64,000 nucleotides of DNA from Nocardioides sp. zg-DK7169 (GCF_013155365.1 NZ_JABJRA010000005.1:310001-374000), one strand, 5' to 3'. Counted from the first letter of the stretch, positions 17,827-27,141 are shown. The notes: generated by a model not told the origin, from the sequence alone. Program-made: numbers and translations.

Positions 17827-19406
17827 GCACCGCCGCCCGCGCCCCGGGCCGGATCACCGCCGGCCTCGCCGGGGCGCCGCAGCGGGTGGACCTGGTCGTG
17901 GTCGGCCTGGGCATCACCGGCGCCGGGGCCGCCCTCGACGCCGCCACCCGCGGGCTCTCGGTGCTCGCCGTCGACGCCCACGACCTTGCGTTCGGCACCT
18001 CGCGGTGGTCCTCCAAGCTCGTGCACGGCGGGCTGCGCTACCTCGCCAACGGCCAGCTGGGCGTGGCCCACGAGAGCGCCGTCGAGCGGGGCCTGCTGAT
18101 GGAGGTCACCGCCCCGCACCTGACCCACCCGATGCCGACGCTGCTGCCGCTCGGCTCCTCGGTCGGGCACGGCCAGGCCGCGCTCGTGCACGCCGCGCTG
18201 CGCGCCGGCGACCTGCTGCGCCGCGGCGCCGGCACCCGCGCCGAGACCCTGCCCGGGCCGCGCCGGCTCTCCGCCACCGAGGCGCTGGCGATGGTGCCCG
18301 CGCTGCGCGCCGAGGGGCTGCGCGGCGCGCTGCTGTCGTGGGACGGCCAGCTCGAGGACGACGCCCGCCTGGTCACCACCGTCGCGCGCACCGCCGCCGC
18401 CCACGGCGCCCGGGTCCACACCCGCGCCCGGGTGCTCGCCGCGAGCGGGACCCGGGTCCGGCTGCGCGACGAGCTCAGCGCCGCGACGTACGACGTGGAG
18501 GCGCGCGCGGTCCTCAACGCGACCGGCGTCTGGGCCGGCGACCTGGCCGGCGAGGTGCGGCTGCGCCCCAGCCGCGGCACCCACCTGGTGCTGCGCGGCG
18601 AGTCACTGCCGGGGCTGCACGCGTCGGTCTTCGCGCCGGTCCCCGGGTCCACCAGCCGGTTCGTGCTGGTGCTGCCGCAACCCGACGGGACCGTCCACGT
18701 CGGGCTCACCGACGAGCCGGTCACCGGCCCGCTCCCGGACGTTCCGGTGCCCAGCGAGCCGGAGATCGGCTTCCTGCTCGACGTGGTGTCCGCGGCGTTC
18801 GCCCGCCCGCTGCACCGCACCGACGTCGTCGGGGCGTACGCCGGGCTGCGCCCGCTGCTCGCCGGACCGGGCCCGGCGGAGGGTGGCGGCAGCGACGGGG
18901 GCACCGCCGACCTCTCGCGCCGTCACGCGGTGCTGACCGGGCCCACCGGTCTGGTCACCGTCGTCGGCGGCAAGCTGACCACCTATCGCCAGATGGCCGA
19001 GGACGCCGTCGACGCCGCGCTCGACGCGGCCCGGGCGCACGGGCCCCTGGCGGCGGGACCCTGCGTCACCCGCGCCGTGCCGCTGCTCGGGGCCGCGCCG
19101 CGCGGCGAGCTCGCCCGCCTCGAGCAGCACCCACGGCTGGTGCGCCGCTTCGGCACCGAGGCCGAGCTGGTGCTCGCCAGCGCCCGCGAGCGCACCGGCC
19201 TGGGCGAGGAGGAGCTGCTGGCCCCGGTCGCCGACGGGATCCCGGTCACCCTCGCCGAGCTGGTCTTCGCCGTCACCCACGAGGGGGCCCACGACGTGGG
19301 CGACCTGCTGGACCGGCGTACCCGGGTCGGGCTGGTCCCCGCCGACCGGGCCCGGGCCGTCCCCGCCGCCGAACGGGCACTGGCGGTCGCTGCCGAGTAC
19401 CGGTGA
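17823..19406 (+). CDS. glpD: Glycerol-3-phosphate dehydrogenase (FAD, GlpD family)
   Basis: This 527-residue membrane-associated flavoenzyme oxidises sn-glycerol-3-phosphate to DHAP. The FAD fold is DLVVVGLGITGAGAALDAAT; signatures TSRWSSKLVHGGLRYL and GLTDEPVTG follow, as do YAGLRPLLAGPG and GGKLTTYRQMAEDAVDAAL. A C-terminal helical domain (about 400-527) is present as in GlpD/GlpA enzymes. Together with the divergent AGPS-like oxidase and lipid kinase it links glycerol-3-phosphate, DHAP and lipid headgroup metabolism. It corresponds in context to glpD1 (Rv2249c). Confidence 0.92.
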   Translation: MSTAARAPGRITAGLAGAPQRVDLVVVGLGITGAGAALDAATRGLSVLAVDAHDLAFGTSRWSSKLVHGGLRYLANGQLGVAHESAVERGLLMEVTAPHLTHPMPTLLPLGSSVGHGQAALVHAALRAGDLLRRGAGTRAETLPGPRRLSATEALAMVPALRAEGLRGALLSWDGQLEDDARLVTTVARTAAAHGARVHTRARVLAASGTRVRLRDELSAATYDVEARAVLNATGVWAGDLAGEVRLRPSRGTHLVLRGESLPGLHASVFAPVPGSTSRFVLVLPQPDGTVHVGLTDEPVTGPLPDVPVPSEPEIGFLLDVVSAAFARPLHRTDVVGAYAGLRPLLAGPGPAEGGGSDGGTADLSRRHAVLTGPTGLVTVVGGKLTTYRQMAEDAVDAALDAARAHGPLAAGPCVTRAVPLLGAAPRGELARLEQHPRLVRRFGTEAELVLASARERTGLGEEELLAPVADGIPVTLAELVFAVTHEGAHDVGDLLDRRTRVGLVPADRARAVPAAERALAVAAEYR

Positions 19407-19483
19407 TTTCCGGACACCGATGAGTATTCGCATCGACGCCGGTCGGTGACCAGGGACACACTGGTGGGCGAAGGGAACGCGGC

Positions 19484-20503
19484 ATGACCGAGCGGACGGC
19501 GACGCAGGTGACCGAGCAGACGACCGAGCTGGACGACTTCCAGGCACTCACCGAGCGCTACCAGCGCGAGCTGCTGGCGCACTGCTACCGGATGAGCGGC
19601 TCCGTGCACGAGGCGGAGGACCTGGTCCAGGAGACGTTCCTGCGCGCCTGGAAGGCCTCGGCGGACTTCCAGGGCCGCTCCTCGGTGCGCACCTGGCTCT
19701 ACCGGATCGCGACCAACGTGTGCCTCACCAACCTCGAGGGCCGGCCCCGGCGACCACTGCCCGCCGCCCTCGGCACCGCCGACCAGATGGGGGGCGACGC
19801 CCTCGAGCAGGACCACGAGGTCGCCTGGCTCCAGCCGGTCCCCGACGCCGCGGTCCTGGTCACCGAGCGGGACTCGATCCGGCTCGCCTTCGTCGCGGCG
19901 CTCCAGCACCTGCCGGCCCGGCAGCGGGCCGTGCTGATCCTGCGCGACGTGCTGCGCTGGTCGGCCGCCGAGGTCGCCGAGGCCCTCGAGACGAGCACCG
20001 CGGCGGTCAACTCCGCCCTCCAGCGTGCGCATGCACAGGTGAAGAGCCGCGGCCTCACCGAGGACTCCGTCGAGGACGACCTCACCCCGGCCCAGCAGCA
20101 GCTGCTCGACCGCTACGTCGACGCGTTCTGGCGCAAGGACGTCGACACCATCGTCACGCTGCTCACCAGCGAGGCGGTCTGGGAGATGCCGCCGTTCCTG
20201 AACTGGTACATCGGCCCGGAGAGCATCGGCACCCTGATCGAGCGCAACTGCCCCGGCGGGTGCAGCGACATGCCGATGCTGCGCACCTCCGCCAACGGCC
20301 AGCCCGCCTTCGGCCTCTACATGCGCACCCAGGAGCGCGACTTCGTGCCCTTCCAGCTCCAGGTGCTCGAGCTCGACGGCGACCGGGTGGACCACGTGCG
20401 CGCCTTCTTCGACACCTCGCTGTTCGCCAAGTTCGGCCTCCCCGACCGGCTCCCGGCCGACTACCGTCCCGGCGACCACCCGCTCAGCCTGGTCGTGCGG
20501 TGA
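19484..20503 (+). CDS. ECF RNA polymerase sigma factor with SnoaL-like C-terminus (SigG type)
   Basis: This 339-residue sigma factor has sigma region 2 at about 20-95 (HEAEDLVQETFLRAWK, SSVRTWLYRIATNVCL) and region 4 at about 130-185 (LQHLPARQRAVLILRDVLRW). An unusual C-terminal domain at about 190-335 resembles SnoaL/NTF2. ECF groups with this extra domain, including SigG and SigJ types, lack a classic anti-sigma factor and use the domain to modulate activity. The ribosome site GAAGGGA lies 7 bp before the ATG. It overlaps the next gene by GTGA. Confidence 0.92.
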   Translation: MTERTATQVTEQTTELDDFQALTERYQRELLAHCYRMSGSVHEAEDLVQETFLRAWKASADFQGRSSVRTWLYRIATNVCLTNLEGRPRRPLPAALGTADQMGGDALEQDHEVAWLQPVPDAAVLVTERDSIRLAFVAALQHLPARQRAVLILRDVLRWSAAEVAEALETSTAAVNSALQRAHAQVKSRGLTEDSVEDDLTPAQQQLLDRYVDAFWRKDVDTIVTLLTSEAVWEMPPFLNWYIGPESIGTLIERNCPGGCSDMPMLRTSANGQPAFGLYMRTQERDFVPFQLQVLELDGDRVDHVRAFFDTSLFAKFGLPDRLPADYRPGDHPLSLVVR

Positions 20504-21171
20504 CCCGGCGGCTCGACGGGGACGTCGAGCTGCTGGAGCGTTCGCTGGCCTACGCCGGCGGCGTGCTCGTCGGGGTCGCGACGGGCGACCTGTCCCGTCC
20601 GACCCCGTGCGCGGCCTGGGACCTGGAGCGGCTGCTCGCCCACCTCGAGGACGGCCTCGACGCCTTCCTGGAGGCGGCCACCGGGCGGATCGCCGCGGGC
20701 CCCGCGGTGTCCGGCGCCGGCCCGGCGCAGCGCGCGGCCGCGCTGCGGGACAAGGCCGGGGTCCTGCTCGGGGCGTGGGTCGGCGGGCCGGGCGGCTGCG
20801 GCCGGCGCGAACGGGTCGGGGTCGGCGACGCGGAGCGCGGCACAGCGGAGCTGGAGGCCGGGCTGCTGCTGCGCGCCGCGGCCCTCGAGGTCGCCGTGCA
20901 CGCCCACGACGTCGCCGTGGCGAGCGCCTCGCCGGGCTCCCCGCATCCGTTTCCCGAGGACCTCGCACGCGACCTGCTGGCGGTGGCTCACGAGGTGGTG
21001 GCGGCCGAGGACCGCCCGGCCCGGTTCGCCGCGCCCCGCGTCGTACCGGCCGGGGCGACGTACGCCGACCGGCTGCTGGGCCACCTGGGACGAGCACCTC
21101 ACCTGTGGGAGGGACCAATCGCGGCAAAGCCGCACGGACGGGACGGCGGTCTCCCTAACCTGCCCTCATGA
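20500..21171 (+). CDS. TIGR03086/maleylpyruvate isomerase-family protein
   Basis: This 223-residue protein is of the mycothiol-dependent maleylpyruvate-isomerase N-terminal (DinB-like) superfamily. The signature TPCAAWDLERLLAHL near residue 36 includes the metal-ligand His. ALEVAVHAHDVAVA provides the other usual histidines. Genes of this family often lie beside SigG-type ECF factors, and a role in controlling or executing the response has been suggested from context only. It starts at GTG within the sigma stop and overlaps the LuxR gene by ATGA. Confidence 0.78.
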   Translation: MTRRLDGDVELLERSLAYAGGVLVGVATGDLSRPTPCAAWDLERLLAHLEDGLDAFLEAATGRIAAGPAVSGAGPAQRAAALRDKAGVLLGAWVGGPGGCGRRERVGVGDAERGTAELEAGLLLRAAALEVAVHAHDVAVASASPGSPHPFPEDLARDLLAVAHEVVAAEDRPARFAAPRVVPAGATYADRLLGHLGRAPHLWEGPIAAKPHGRDGGLPNLPS

Positions 21172-22247
21172 CCCGACACGACCCAGGCCCGCTCCGCGCG
21201 GCCGTACCGGTCGAGCCGGCCGACCCGGCCGTGATCGCCGCGGTGCGCCACCTGTACGCCGGGCGCGTGAGCGAGGCCCTGCAGCTGCTCGAGCAGCCCG
21301 CGCCCGGGCCCCGGCGCCCGGCCGACCAGGTGCTGGCCTCCGCCTGCACGATCGAGGCGCGGCTGGGCCGCGGCGAGCTGGACGTGGCGATGCGCGCCGG
21401 CGAGGGCCTGCTGGCGATGGTGGCCGCACGGAAGGCCACTCCCGCCGCTGTCGATGGCGGTGCGGATGGTCTTGCCGCTGACTCCGCGCACGACCCGGTC
21501 GCGGCGATCGCGCACCACAGCTGCGGCGAGCTGGCCGCCGCCCTCGGCGACACCGAGGACGCGCTGGAACACCACCTGGAGTGCGGGCGGCTGCTCGGCC
21601 CCACCCCCGCCGACCCGCAGGAGGCGTACCTGCTGCCCTGGCGCGGCAGCGCGGCGATCGCACTGGTCCGCCTCGGCCGCGGACGCGAGGGCAACGACCT
21701 GGCCACCGAGTGGCTGGAGGTCGCCACCGCGTCCGGCTCGCCCTTGGCACACGCCCACGCCCTGCGGATCCTCGCGGTGGTCGGCGCCGGCCCGCACCGC
21801 ACCGAGCGGCTGACCGAGGCCCGCGCGCTCCTGCTCGACCACCCCGCGCCCCGGCTCGCCGCCCAGATCGACACCGACCTCGCGGCACTGATGCTGCTGC
21901 AGCACCCGCGGGAGTCGCCGGAGCGCCAGCACGCCGTGCGGATGCTCCGCGACGTCGAGGAGTACGCCGGCCGCGAGCAGCTGCGTCCCCTCCAGGCCCG
22001 GGCGCGCGGGCTGCTCGCACGCGTCGGGGAGGCCCCCCGGCCCCACCAGCGCGAGGCGCTCGCGACCCTGACCCCCACCGAGCAGCGCGTCGCGCGTCTC
22101 GCCGCCGACGGCCTCACCAACCGCCAGATCGCCGAGACGCTGGTGGTCACGGTGAAGGCGGTCGAGTGGCACCTCTCCCACGTCTACCGCAAGCTCGACA
22201 TCCGCTCCCGCACCCGGCTGGCCGCGGCGTTCGACCTCGCGGTCTGA
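21168..22247 (+). CDS. LuxR-family regulator with helical-repeat N-terminus
   Basis: This 359-residue protein has a LuxR HTH at the C-terminus (about 285-350): LTPTEQRVARLAADGLTNRQ and VKAVEWHLSHVYRKL. Residues 20-280 are Ala/Leu-rich paired helices resembling the TPR-like sensor part of MalT/LAL regulators, but there is no NTPase domain. It is the third gene of the sigma-factor operon. A TAACCT box 6 nt before the ATG could also give a separate leaderless transcript. A strong hairpin follows the stop. Confidence 0.85.
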   Translation: MTRHDPGPLRAAVPVEPADPAVIAAVRHLYAGRVSEALQLLEQPAPGPRRPADQVLASACTIEARLGRGELDVAMRAGEGLLAMVAARKATPAAVDGGADGLAADSAHDPVAAIAHHSCGELAAALGDTEDALEHHLECGRLLGPTPADPQEAYLLPWRGSAAIALVRLGRGREGNDLATEWLEVATASGSPLAHAHALRILAVVGAGPHRTERLTEARALLLDHPAPRLAAQIDTDLAALMLLQHPRESPERQHAVRMLRDVEEYAGREQLRPLQARARGLLARVGEAPRPHQREALATLTPTEQRVARLAADGLTNRQIAETLVVTVKAVEWHLSHVYRKLDIRSRTRLAAAFDLAV

Positions 22248-22266
22248 GCGGGGCGGCCGCCGCGAG

Positions 22267-22298
22267 AACGTTGTCGTTTGGTCCCCAACGGCAACGTT
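22267..22298. terminator. Hairpin downstream of the LuxR gene
   Basis: The stem AACGTTG pairs with CAACGTT and continues through CGTT/AACG with one G-U pair, giving about 12 paired bases and a loop of about eight. It starts 20 bp after the LuxR stop and lies between convergent genes. The outer AACGTTG/CAACGTT is also a DNA palindrome, so an operator role is a lesser alternative. Confidence 0.6.
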
Positions 22299-22403
22299 TC
22301 CGGGCTCAGGGCTGTCGTTCGTGCCCGATCGTGAGGTGGGTCGAGGCCCGGTCATCGACGCTCGCGCAGCAGGTGTCGCCCAGCCAGGCCTCCCCCTCGC
22401 GGG

Positions 22404-23381
22404 TCAGGACCCGGCGACCCAGCGCAGGGAGCGGCCGTGGCCGTGGGTCCAGGCGACCGCGCGGCCGTCGACGCCGGTCACGAACGTCGGGTGCCCCTCG
22501 GGGACCGGCGGTCCGGTCTCGGTGATCCGCGGCAGCACCCCCTTGCCCTCGTTGCTGACCCAGTGGCAGGCCCCGTCGGCGACCAGGCCGGTCATCAGGT
22601 CGTGGAAGCGCTCGCGGCCCTCGGGCTCGAGGTAGGCCACCACCGCGCTGTGGAACACCACCACCGGGCCCTGCCCGGCGGCCACCTCGAGCAGGTCCGG
22701 CAGGTCGCTCAGCAGGTCGCCGCGGACCAGCCGCGGCGGCTCGGCGCGGGCGATCGCGATCGCGTGGCGCAGCCGCTCGCGACGCTCGTCCTGCTCGGGC
22801 CAGACCAGGTTCTCCAGCCAGGCCATCGCGTCCTCGTCGGTGACGTCGCCGGGGTTGAGGTCCAGGCCGCCGCGCCAGGCCACCTCCGGCAGCCGGTCGG
22901 GCAGCGGCGGCAGGGCGCCGCGCACCGCGCAGGTCAGCCGCGGCTCCCCGCCCAGGCGCACCTCCCCCGCCTCGGTCCGCCAGGCGTAGCCCCACCGGTC
23001 GGGGTAGAGGCACAGCCCCGCGCTCGCACCGACCTCGAGCAGGCTGATCGGGCCCTCGAGCCCGAGCGAGGTGATCGCCGGCAGCAGGGTGGCCATCCGC
23101 CCGGCCTCGTTGGTCTGGGTGGAGCGGCTCAGGATCGTCTCGCGGATCGTCCCGTCGTCGTCGAGGAGCGCCGAGCGGAGCGCGTCGTACGGCCCGGGGG
23201 CGGGTACGCCGTGCCACCGGGCGGCCGCGAAGACCAGGTTCGGCTGCTGCTTGATCGGCGGCAGCGTGGCCAGCCAGGCCAGGACCTCCTCGTCCCGGGC
23301 GACCGCGGCGGCCCACTCGCTGAAGCAGGGCGAGTCGCGGGCGTCCGTGGCGAACATGGCGTACTGCTCGGCCGGGTCCAT
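22404..23381 (-). CDS. DUF2332 family protein
   Basis: This 325-residue protein is typical of DUF2332: CFSEWAAAVARDEEVLAWL, LPPIKQQPNLVFAAARWHGV, TNEAGRMATLLPAI, and LLEVGASAGLCLYPDRWGY, which looks like an SAM-binding motif I. DPGDV-like text reads LNPGDVTDEDAMAWLE. The fold resembles class I methyltransferases but the reaction is unknown. I chose the ATG at 23381 because GGAG lies 6 bp upstream; an ATG at 23393 would add four residues without a clear ribosome site. Confidence 0.8.
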   Translation of the reverse strand: MDPAEQYAMFATDARDSPCFSEWAAAVARDEEVLAWLATLPPIKQQPNLVFAAARWHGVPAPGPYDALRSALLDDDGTIRETILSRSTQTNEAGRMATLLPAITSLGLEGPISLLEVGASAGLCLYPDRWGYAWRTEAGEVRLGGEPRLTCAVRGALPPLPDRLPEVAWRGGLDLNPGDVTDEDAMAWLENLVWPEQDERRERLRHAIAIARAEPPRLVRGDLLSDLPDLLEVAAGQGPVVVFHSAVVAYLEPEGRERFHDLMTGLVADGACHWVSNEGKGVLPRITETGPPVPEGHPTFVTGVDGRAVAWTHGHGRSLRWVAGS

Positions 23382-23480
23382 GAAGGGCTCCATGGCCGCA
23401 TCATGGACCAGCACGGCCCGGGATGACGCTAGGGTGCAGGCACCGGTCGTCATGGGGGACGGCCACGTGGGGGGAGCACG

Positions 23481-23999
23481 ATGACGCCGTTCCTGATCAT
23501 CGGGATCGTCGGGCTGGTGCTGCTCGCCGTCTCGCTGCTCTTCGGCGACGTGCTGGACGGCGTCGGCGACGGGCTCCTCGGCGGCCTGGGCGGCGACCTC
23601 TTCTCGACCGCGGTGATCGGCGCCTTCGTCTCGGCCTTCGGCTTCGGCGCCGCGGCCGTGGACGGCGCCGACGGGCCGATGGCCCTCGCCGTACCGGTCG
23701 GCGTCGGAGCGGGCGTGCTCTTCGCCTGGTTCGCGGCCCGCCTCACCTCGCTGGTCCGCGGCGGCGGCAGCGACGACACCGTGCGCACCGACGACGCCAT
23801 CGGCCGCGACGGCACGGTCACCACCGAGATCCCCGCCGACGGCCTCGGCACGGTGCGCGTCCTGGTCGGCGGCCACGTGCTGCGCCTCAACGCCCGCGCC
23901 GCGGAGCCGATCCCGTCCGGCACCGCCATCCACGTCACCGGGGTGCTCTCGCCGACCGCCGTCACCGTCGCCCCGGTCTGGCCGATCCTGCCCGACTGA
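23481..23999 (+). CDS. NfeD-like membrane protein
   Basis: This 172-residue protein has hydrophobic segments at about 3-22, 42-60 and 66-90, then a small C-terminal beta-barrel-like domain (DAIGRDGTVTTEIPADGLG, TAIHVTGVL) typical of NfeD/OB-fold proteins. It lies 44 bp ahead of a flotillin gene, the usual NfeD-SPFH pair, in which NfeD helps the flotillin scaffold form membrane microdomains. A TAGGGT promoter box sits near 23431 and a GGGGGAG ribosome site before the ATG. Confidence 0.85.
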   Translation: MTPFLIIGIVGLVLLAVSLLFGDVLDGVGDGLLGGLGGDLFSTAVIGAFVSAFGFGAAAVDGADGPMALAVPVGVGAGVLFAWFAARLTSLVRGGGSDDTVRTDDAIGRDGTVTTEIPADGLGTVRVLVGGHVLRLNARAAEPIPSGTAIHVTGVLSPTAVTVAPVWPILPD

Positions 24000-24043
24000 C
24001 TGACCACCCTCCCGCGCCGCGGGAGACCCTCGAAAGGACCCCC

Positions 24044-25588
24044 GTGCCAGATTCCGCACTCGTCCCCGTCATCGGGCTGATCGCCCTCGTCGTGCTGCTC
24101 ATCCTGCTCGTCACCAGCCGCTACAAGGTGGCGGGACCCAACGAGGCCTTCATCGTCACCGGCCGCAAGGGCAAGGCGGTGATCAACCCGGAGACCGGCG
24201 CGCTGACCACGGACCTGTCGGGGCAGAAGGTCATCCTCGGTGGCGGCACGTTCGTCATCCCGTTCGTGCAGAAGCTCGGCACCCTCGACCTGTCCAGCCG
24301 CCGGATCTCGGTGCAGATCCGCGGCGCCGTGTCCGGCCAGGGCATCAAGCTCAACGTCGAGGGCGTCGCGATCGTCAAGGTCGGCGGCAACGCCGACCAG
24401 ATCCGGCTCGCCGCGCAGCGCTTCCTCTCCCAGCAGGGCGACATCGAGCCGTTCACCCAGGAGGTGCTGGCCGGCGCGCTGCGCTCGATCGTCGGCGGCC
24501 TCACCGTCGAGCAGATCATCCGCGACCGCGGCGCCTTCGCCCAGCGGGTCGCCGACGAGTCGGAGAACTCCCTCACCGGCCAGGGCCTGATCCTCGACAC
24601 CTTCCAGATCCAGGACGTCACCGACGACGGCAGCTACCTCGCCGACCTCGGGCGCCCCGAGGCGGCCCGGATCGGCCAGACGGCCGCGATCGCCGAGGCC
24701 AACGCCCGCCAGGCCGCCGAGCAGGCGCGCATCAAGGCCGAGGAGGAGATCGCGATCGCGCAGCGCACCCTCGCGCTGAAGCAGGCCGAGATCAAGGCCG
24801 AGACCGACGCCGCCTCCGCCACCGCTGCCGCCGCCGGCCCGCTCGCCCAGGCCGAGCGCGACCAGGCGATCTTCGCCGAGCAGGAGAAGGTGGCCGTCCA
24901 GCAGGCCGCGCTGACCGAGCGCCAGCTCGAGACCGAGGTCCGCAAGCCCGCCGACGCCGCGCGCTACCGCGTCGAGCAGGAGGCCGAGGCCCAGCGCAAC
25001 GCCGAGATCGCGGCCGCCGAGGCCCGCAAGGCCGCCTCGATCGCCGCCGCCCAGGCCAAGGCCGAGGAGGCCCGCCTGACCGGTGAGTCCGAGCGCTCGC
25101 GCCGTGCCGCGCTGGCCGACGCCGAGGCGATCGAGGGCGCGAAGCGCGGTGAGGCCGAGAAGGCCCGTCGTACGGCGGAGGCCGACGCGGTCCGCGCCGA
25201 GGGCGAGGCCAAGGCCGCCGCCACCCTGGCGATCGGCCAGGCCGAGGCCGAGGCCATGGACCGGCGCGCCGAGGCGTTCGCGCACTACAACGACGCGGCC
25301 GTGCTCCAGATGCTCATCGAGGTGCTGCCGCAGGTGGCCCGCGAGGTGGCCGCCCCGATCGGCGCCATCGACCAGCTCACCGTCGTCTCCACCGACGGTG
25401 CGGCCGCACTCCCGCGCCAGGTCACCGACAACGTCGTGCAGACGATGTCGATGCTCAAGACCTCGACCGGGCTCGACTTCGAGGCGCTGATCAAGCGCGC
25501 CGTCGAGGGCGCCGTGCCGTCCGCGAAGACCGACGCCCACCCGGGCGTCAACGACCACGACGGCCAGGAGCTCGCCCAGCGCTCCTGA
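24044..25588 (+). CDS. Flotillin / SPFH-domain protein
   Basis: This 514-residue membrane scaffold has one N-terminal transmembrane helix (about 6-24) and an SPFH/PHB domain at about 27-200 (GPNEAFIVTGRKGK, LSSRRISVQIRGAVSGQGI). A long Ala/Glu/Lys-rich coiled coil runs about 205-420 with repeated AEA motifs (EANARQAAEQARIKAEEEIA), and a flotillin C-terminal segment follows. The GTG start has AAAGGA 7 bp upstream. Partner of the NfeD gene; the pair probably organises lipid domains. Confidence 0.92.
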   Translation: MPDSALVPVIGLIALVVLLILLVTSRYKVAGPNEAFIVTGRKGKAVINPETGALTTDLSGQKVILGGGTFVIPFVQKLGTLDLSSRRISVQIRGAVSGQGIKLNVEGVAIVKVGGNADQIRLAAQRFLSQQGDIEPFTQEVLAGALRSIVGGLTVEQIIRDRGAFAQRVADESENSLTGQGLILDTFQIQDVTDDGSYLADLGRPEAARIGQTAAIAEANARQAAEQARIKAEEEIAIAQRTLALKQAEIKAETDAASATAAAAGPLAQAERDQAIFAEQEKVAVQQAALTERQLETEVRKPADAARYRVEQEAEAQRNAEIAAAEARKAASIAAAQAKAEEARLTGESERSRRAALADAEAIEGAKRGEAEKARRTAEADAVRAEGEAKAAATLAIGQAEAEAMDRRAEAFAHYNDAAVLQMLIEVLPQVAREVAAPIGAIDQLTVVSTDGAAALPRQVTDNVVQTMSMLKTSTGLDFEALIKRAVEGAVPSAKTDAHPGVNDHDGQELAQRS

Positions 25589-25610
25589 GCGCCACGGGTC
25601 GGACCGCACG

Positions 25611-25652
25611 CAGCCGAGGGGTGGACCGCCGTGGCGGTCCACCCCTCGGCTG
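25611..25652. terminator. Strong bidirectional hairpin terminator
   Basis: A perfect 20-bp inverted repeat (25611-25630 and 25633-25652) with a 2-nt loop lies between the convergent flotillin and aldehyde dehydrogenase genes. The arm starts CAGCCGAGGGGTGGACC. Confidence 0.88.
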
Positions 25653-25683
25653 TCTGTGGGTGCTCTGGGCCTCGCGGCGGCCC

Positions 25684-27141
25684 TCAGTCGGCGGGCAGCG
25701 CGACGTAGGTGGTCTCGAGGTACTCCTCGATCCCCTCGAAGCCGCCCTCGCGCCCGAACCCGCTCGCCTTCACCCCACCGAACGGCGCCGCGGGGTTCGA
25801 CAGCAGGCCGGTGTTGATCCCGACCATCCCGAAGTCGAGCGCCTCGGCCACCCGGATCGTGCGCGCCAGGTCGCGGGTGTAGACGTAGGAGGCCAGGCCG
25901 TACTCGGTGTCGTTCGCGCGACGTACCGCCTCCTCCTCGGTCTCGAAGGTGGTGACCGGCGCGACCGGGCCGAAGACCTCCTCGCGGGACAGCGCCGCGT
26001 CGTGGGGTACGCCGATGAGCACGGTCGGCGGGTAGAAGTAGCCGTCGCCCTCCGGCACGCTCCCGCGCCCGGCGACCTCGGCGCCGTCGGCGACCGCGGC
26101 GTCCACGAGGCGGGTCACCGAGGCGACGGCGTCCTCGTCGATGAGCGGGCCGACCTCGACGCCGTCCTCCTGGCCGCGGCCCACGCGCATCGCGGCCATC
26201 CGCTCGCCGAGGCGGCGTCCGAACTCCGCGGCGACCGAGGAGTGCACCAGGAACCGGTTGGCGGCGGTGCAGGCCTCGCCCATGTTGCGCATCTTCGCCA
26301 CCATCGCGCCGTCGACGGCCGCGTCGAGGTCGGCGTCCTCGAAGACCAGGAACGGCGCGTTGCCGCCGAGCTCCATGCTGAGGCGCTGGAGGTGGTCGGC
26401 GGACTGGCGCACCAGCGTGCGACCGACGGCGGTGGAACCGGTGAAGCTCACCTTGCGCAGCCGCGGGTCGGCCTGGAGGGTCTCGCTGACCTCCCGGGAG
26501 CGGGTGGTGGTGACGATGTTGAGCACGCCCGCGGGCAGGCCGGCCTCCTGGAGCACCGCGGCGAGGGCGAGCATCGTCAGCGGGGTCTGCTGGGCGGGCT
26601 TGAGGACCATCGTGCAGCCCGCCGCCACGGCCGGGGCGATCTTGCGGGTGCCCATGGCGAGGGGGAAGTTCCACGGGGTGATGAACAGGCAGGGCCCCAC
26701 CGGCTTCTTCATGGTCACCAGCCGGCTGCCGCCCGCGGGGGCGGTCATCCAGCGGCCGTGGACGCGGACCGCCTCCTCGGAGAACCAGCGCAGGAACTCG
26801 TTGCCGTAGCCGACCTCGCCGCGCGCCTCCGCGACCGGCTTGCCCATCTCGAGGCTCATCAGGTGGGCGAAGTCCTCGGCGCGCTCGGCGATCATCTCGA
26901 AGGCCCGGCGCAGGATCTCCCCGCGCTCGCGCGGTGGCGTGCGGGCCCAGTCGTGCTGCGCCTCCACCGCCGCGTCGAGCGCCGCCACCGCGTCCGACAC
27001 CGAGGCGTCGGCGACGTCGGTGAGCACGGAGGCGTCGGCGGGGTCCCAGACCTCGAAGCGGCGCCCGTCTCGTGCCGGGCGCCACGCGCCCGCGACGAGA
27101 AGGTTGCGGTGGTCGGGTCCGAGGAGGTCGAGTCCGCTCAT
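25684..27141 (-). CDS. NAD(P)-dependent aldehyde dehydrogenase, succinate-semialdehyde type
   Basis: This 485-residue dehydrogenase has the family motifs PWNFPLAM, KPAQQTPLTM and FTGSTAVGRTL. The base is Glu257 in MELGGNAP and the nucleophile Cys291 in GEACTAANR; PFGGVKASGFGREGG lies near the end. Length and the C-terminal IEEYLETTYV match GabD-like succinate-semialdehyde dehydrogenases, but other short-chain aldehydes are possible. The frame remains open upstream; MSGLDLLGPDHRNLLVAG at 27141 is the natural start, with AGGA about 8 bp before it. Confidence 0.9.
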   Translation of the reverse strand: MSGLDLLGPDHRNLLVAGAWRPARDGRRFEVWDPADASVLTDVADASVSDAVAALDAAVEAQHDWARTPPRERGEILRRAFEMIAERAEDFAHLMSLEMGKPVAEARGEVGYGNEFLRWFSEEAVRVHGRWMTAPAGGSRLVTMKKPVGPCLFITPWNFPLAMGTRKIAPAVAAGCTMVLKPAQQTPLTMLALAAVLQEAGLPAGVLNIVTTTRSREVSETLQADPRLRKVSFTGSTAVGRTLVRQSADHLQRLSMELGGNAPFLVFEDADLDAAVDGAMVAKMRNMGEACTAANRFLVHSSVAAEFGRRLGERMAAMRVGRGQEDGVEVGPLIDEDAVASVTRLVDAAVADGAEVAGRGSVPEGDGYFYPPTVLIGVPHDAALSREEVFGPVAPVTTFETEEEAVRRANDTEYGLASYVYTRDLARTIRVAEALDFGMVGINTGLLSNPAAPFGGVKASGFGREGGFEGIEEYLETTYVALPAD

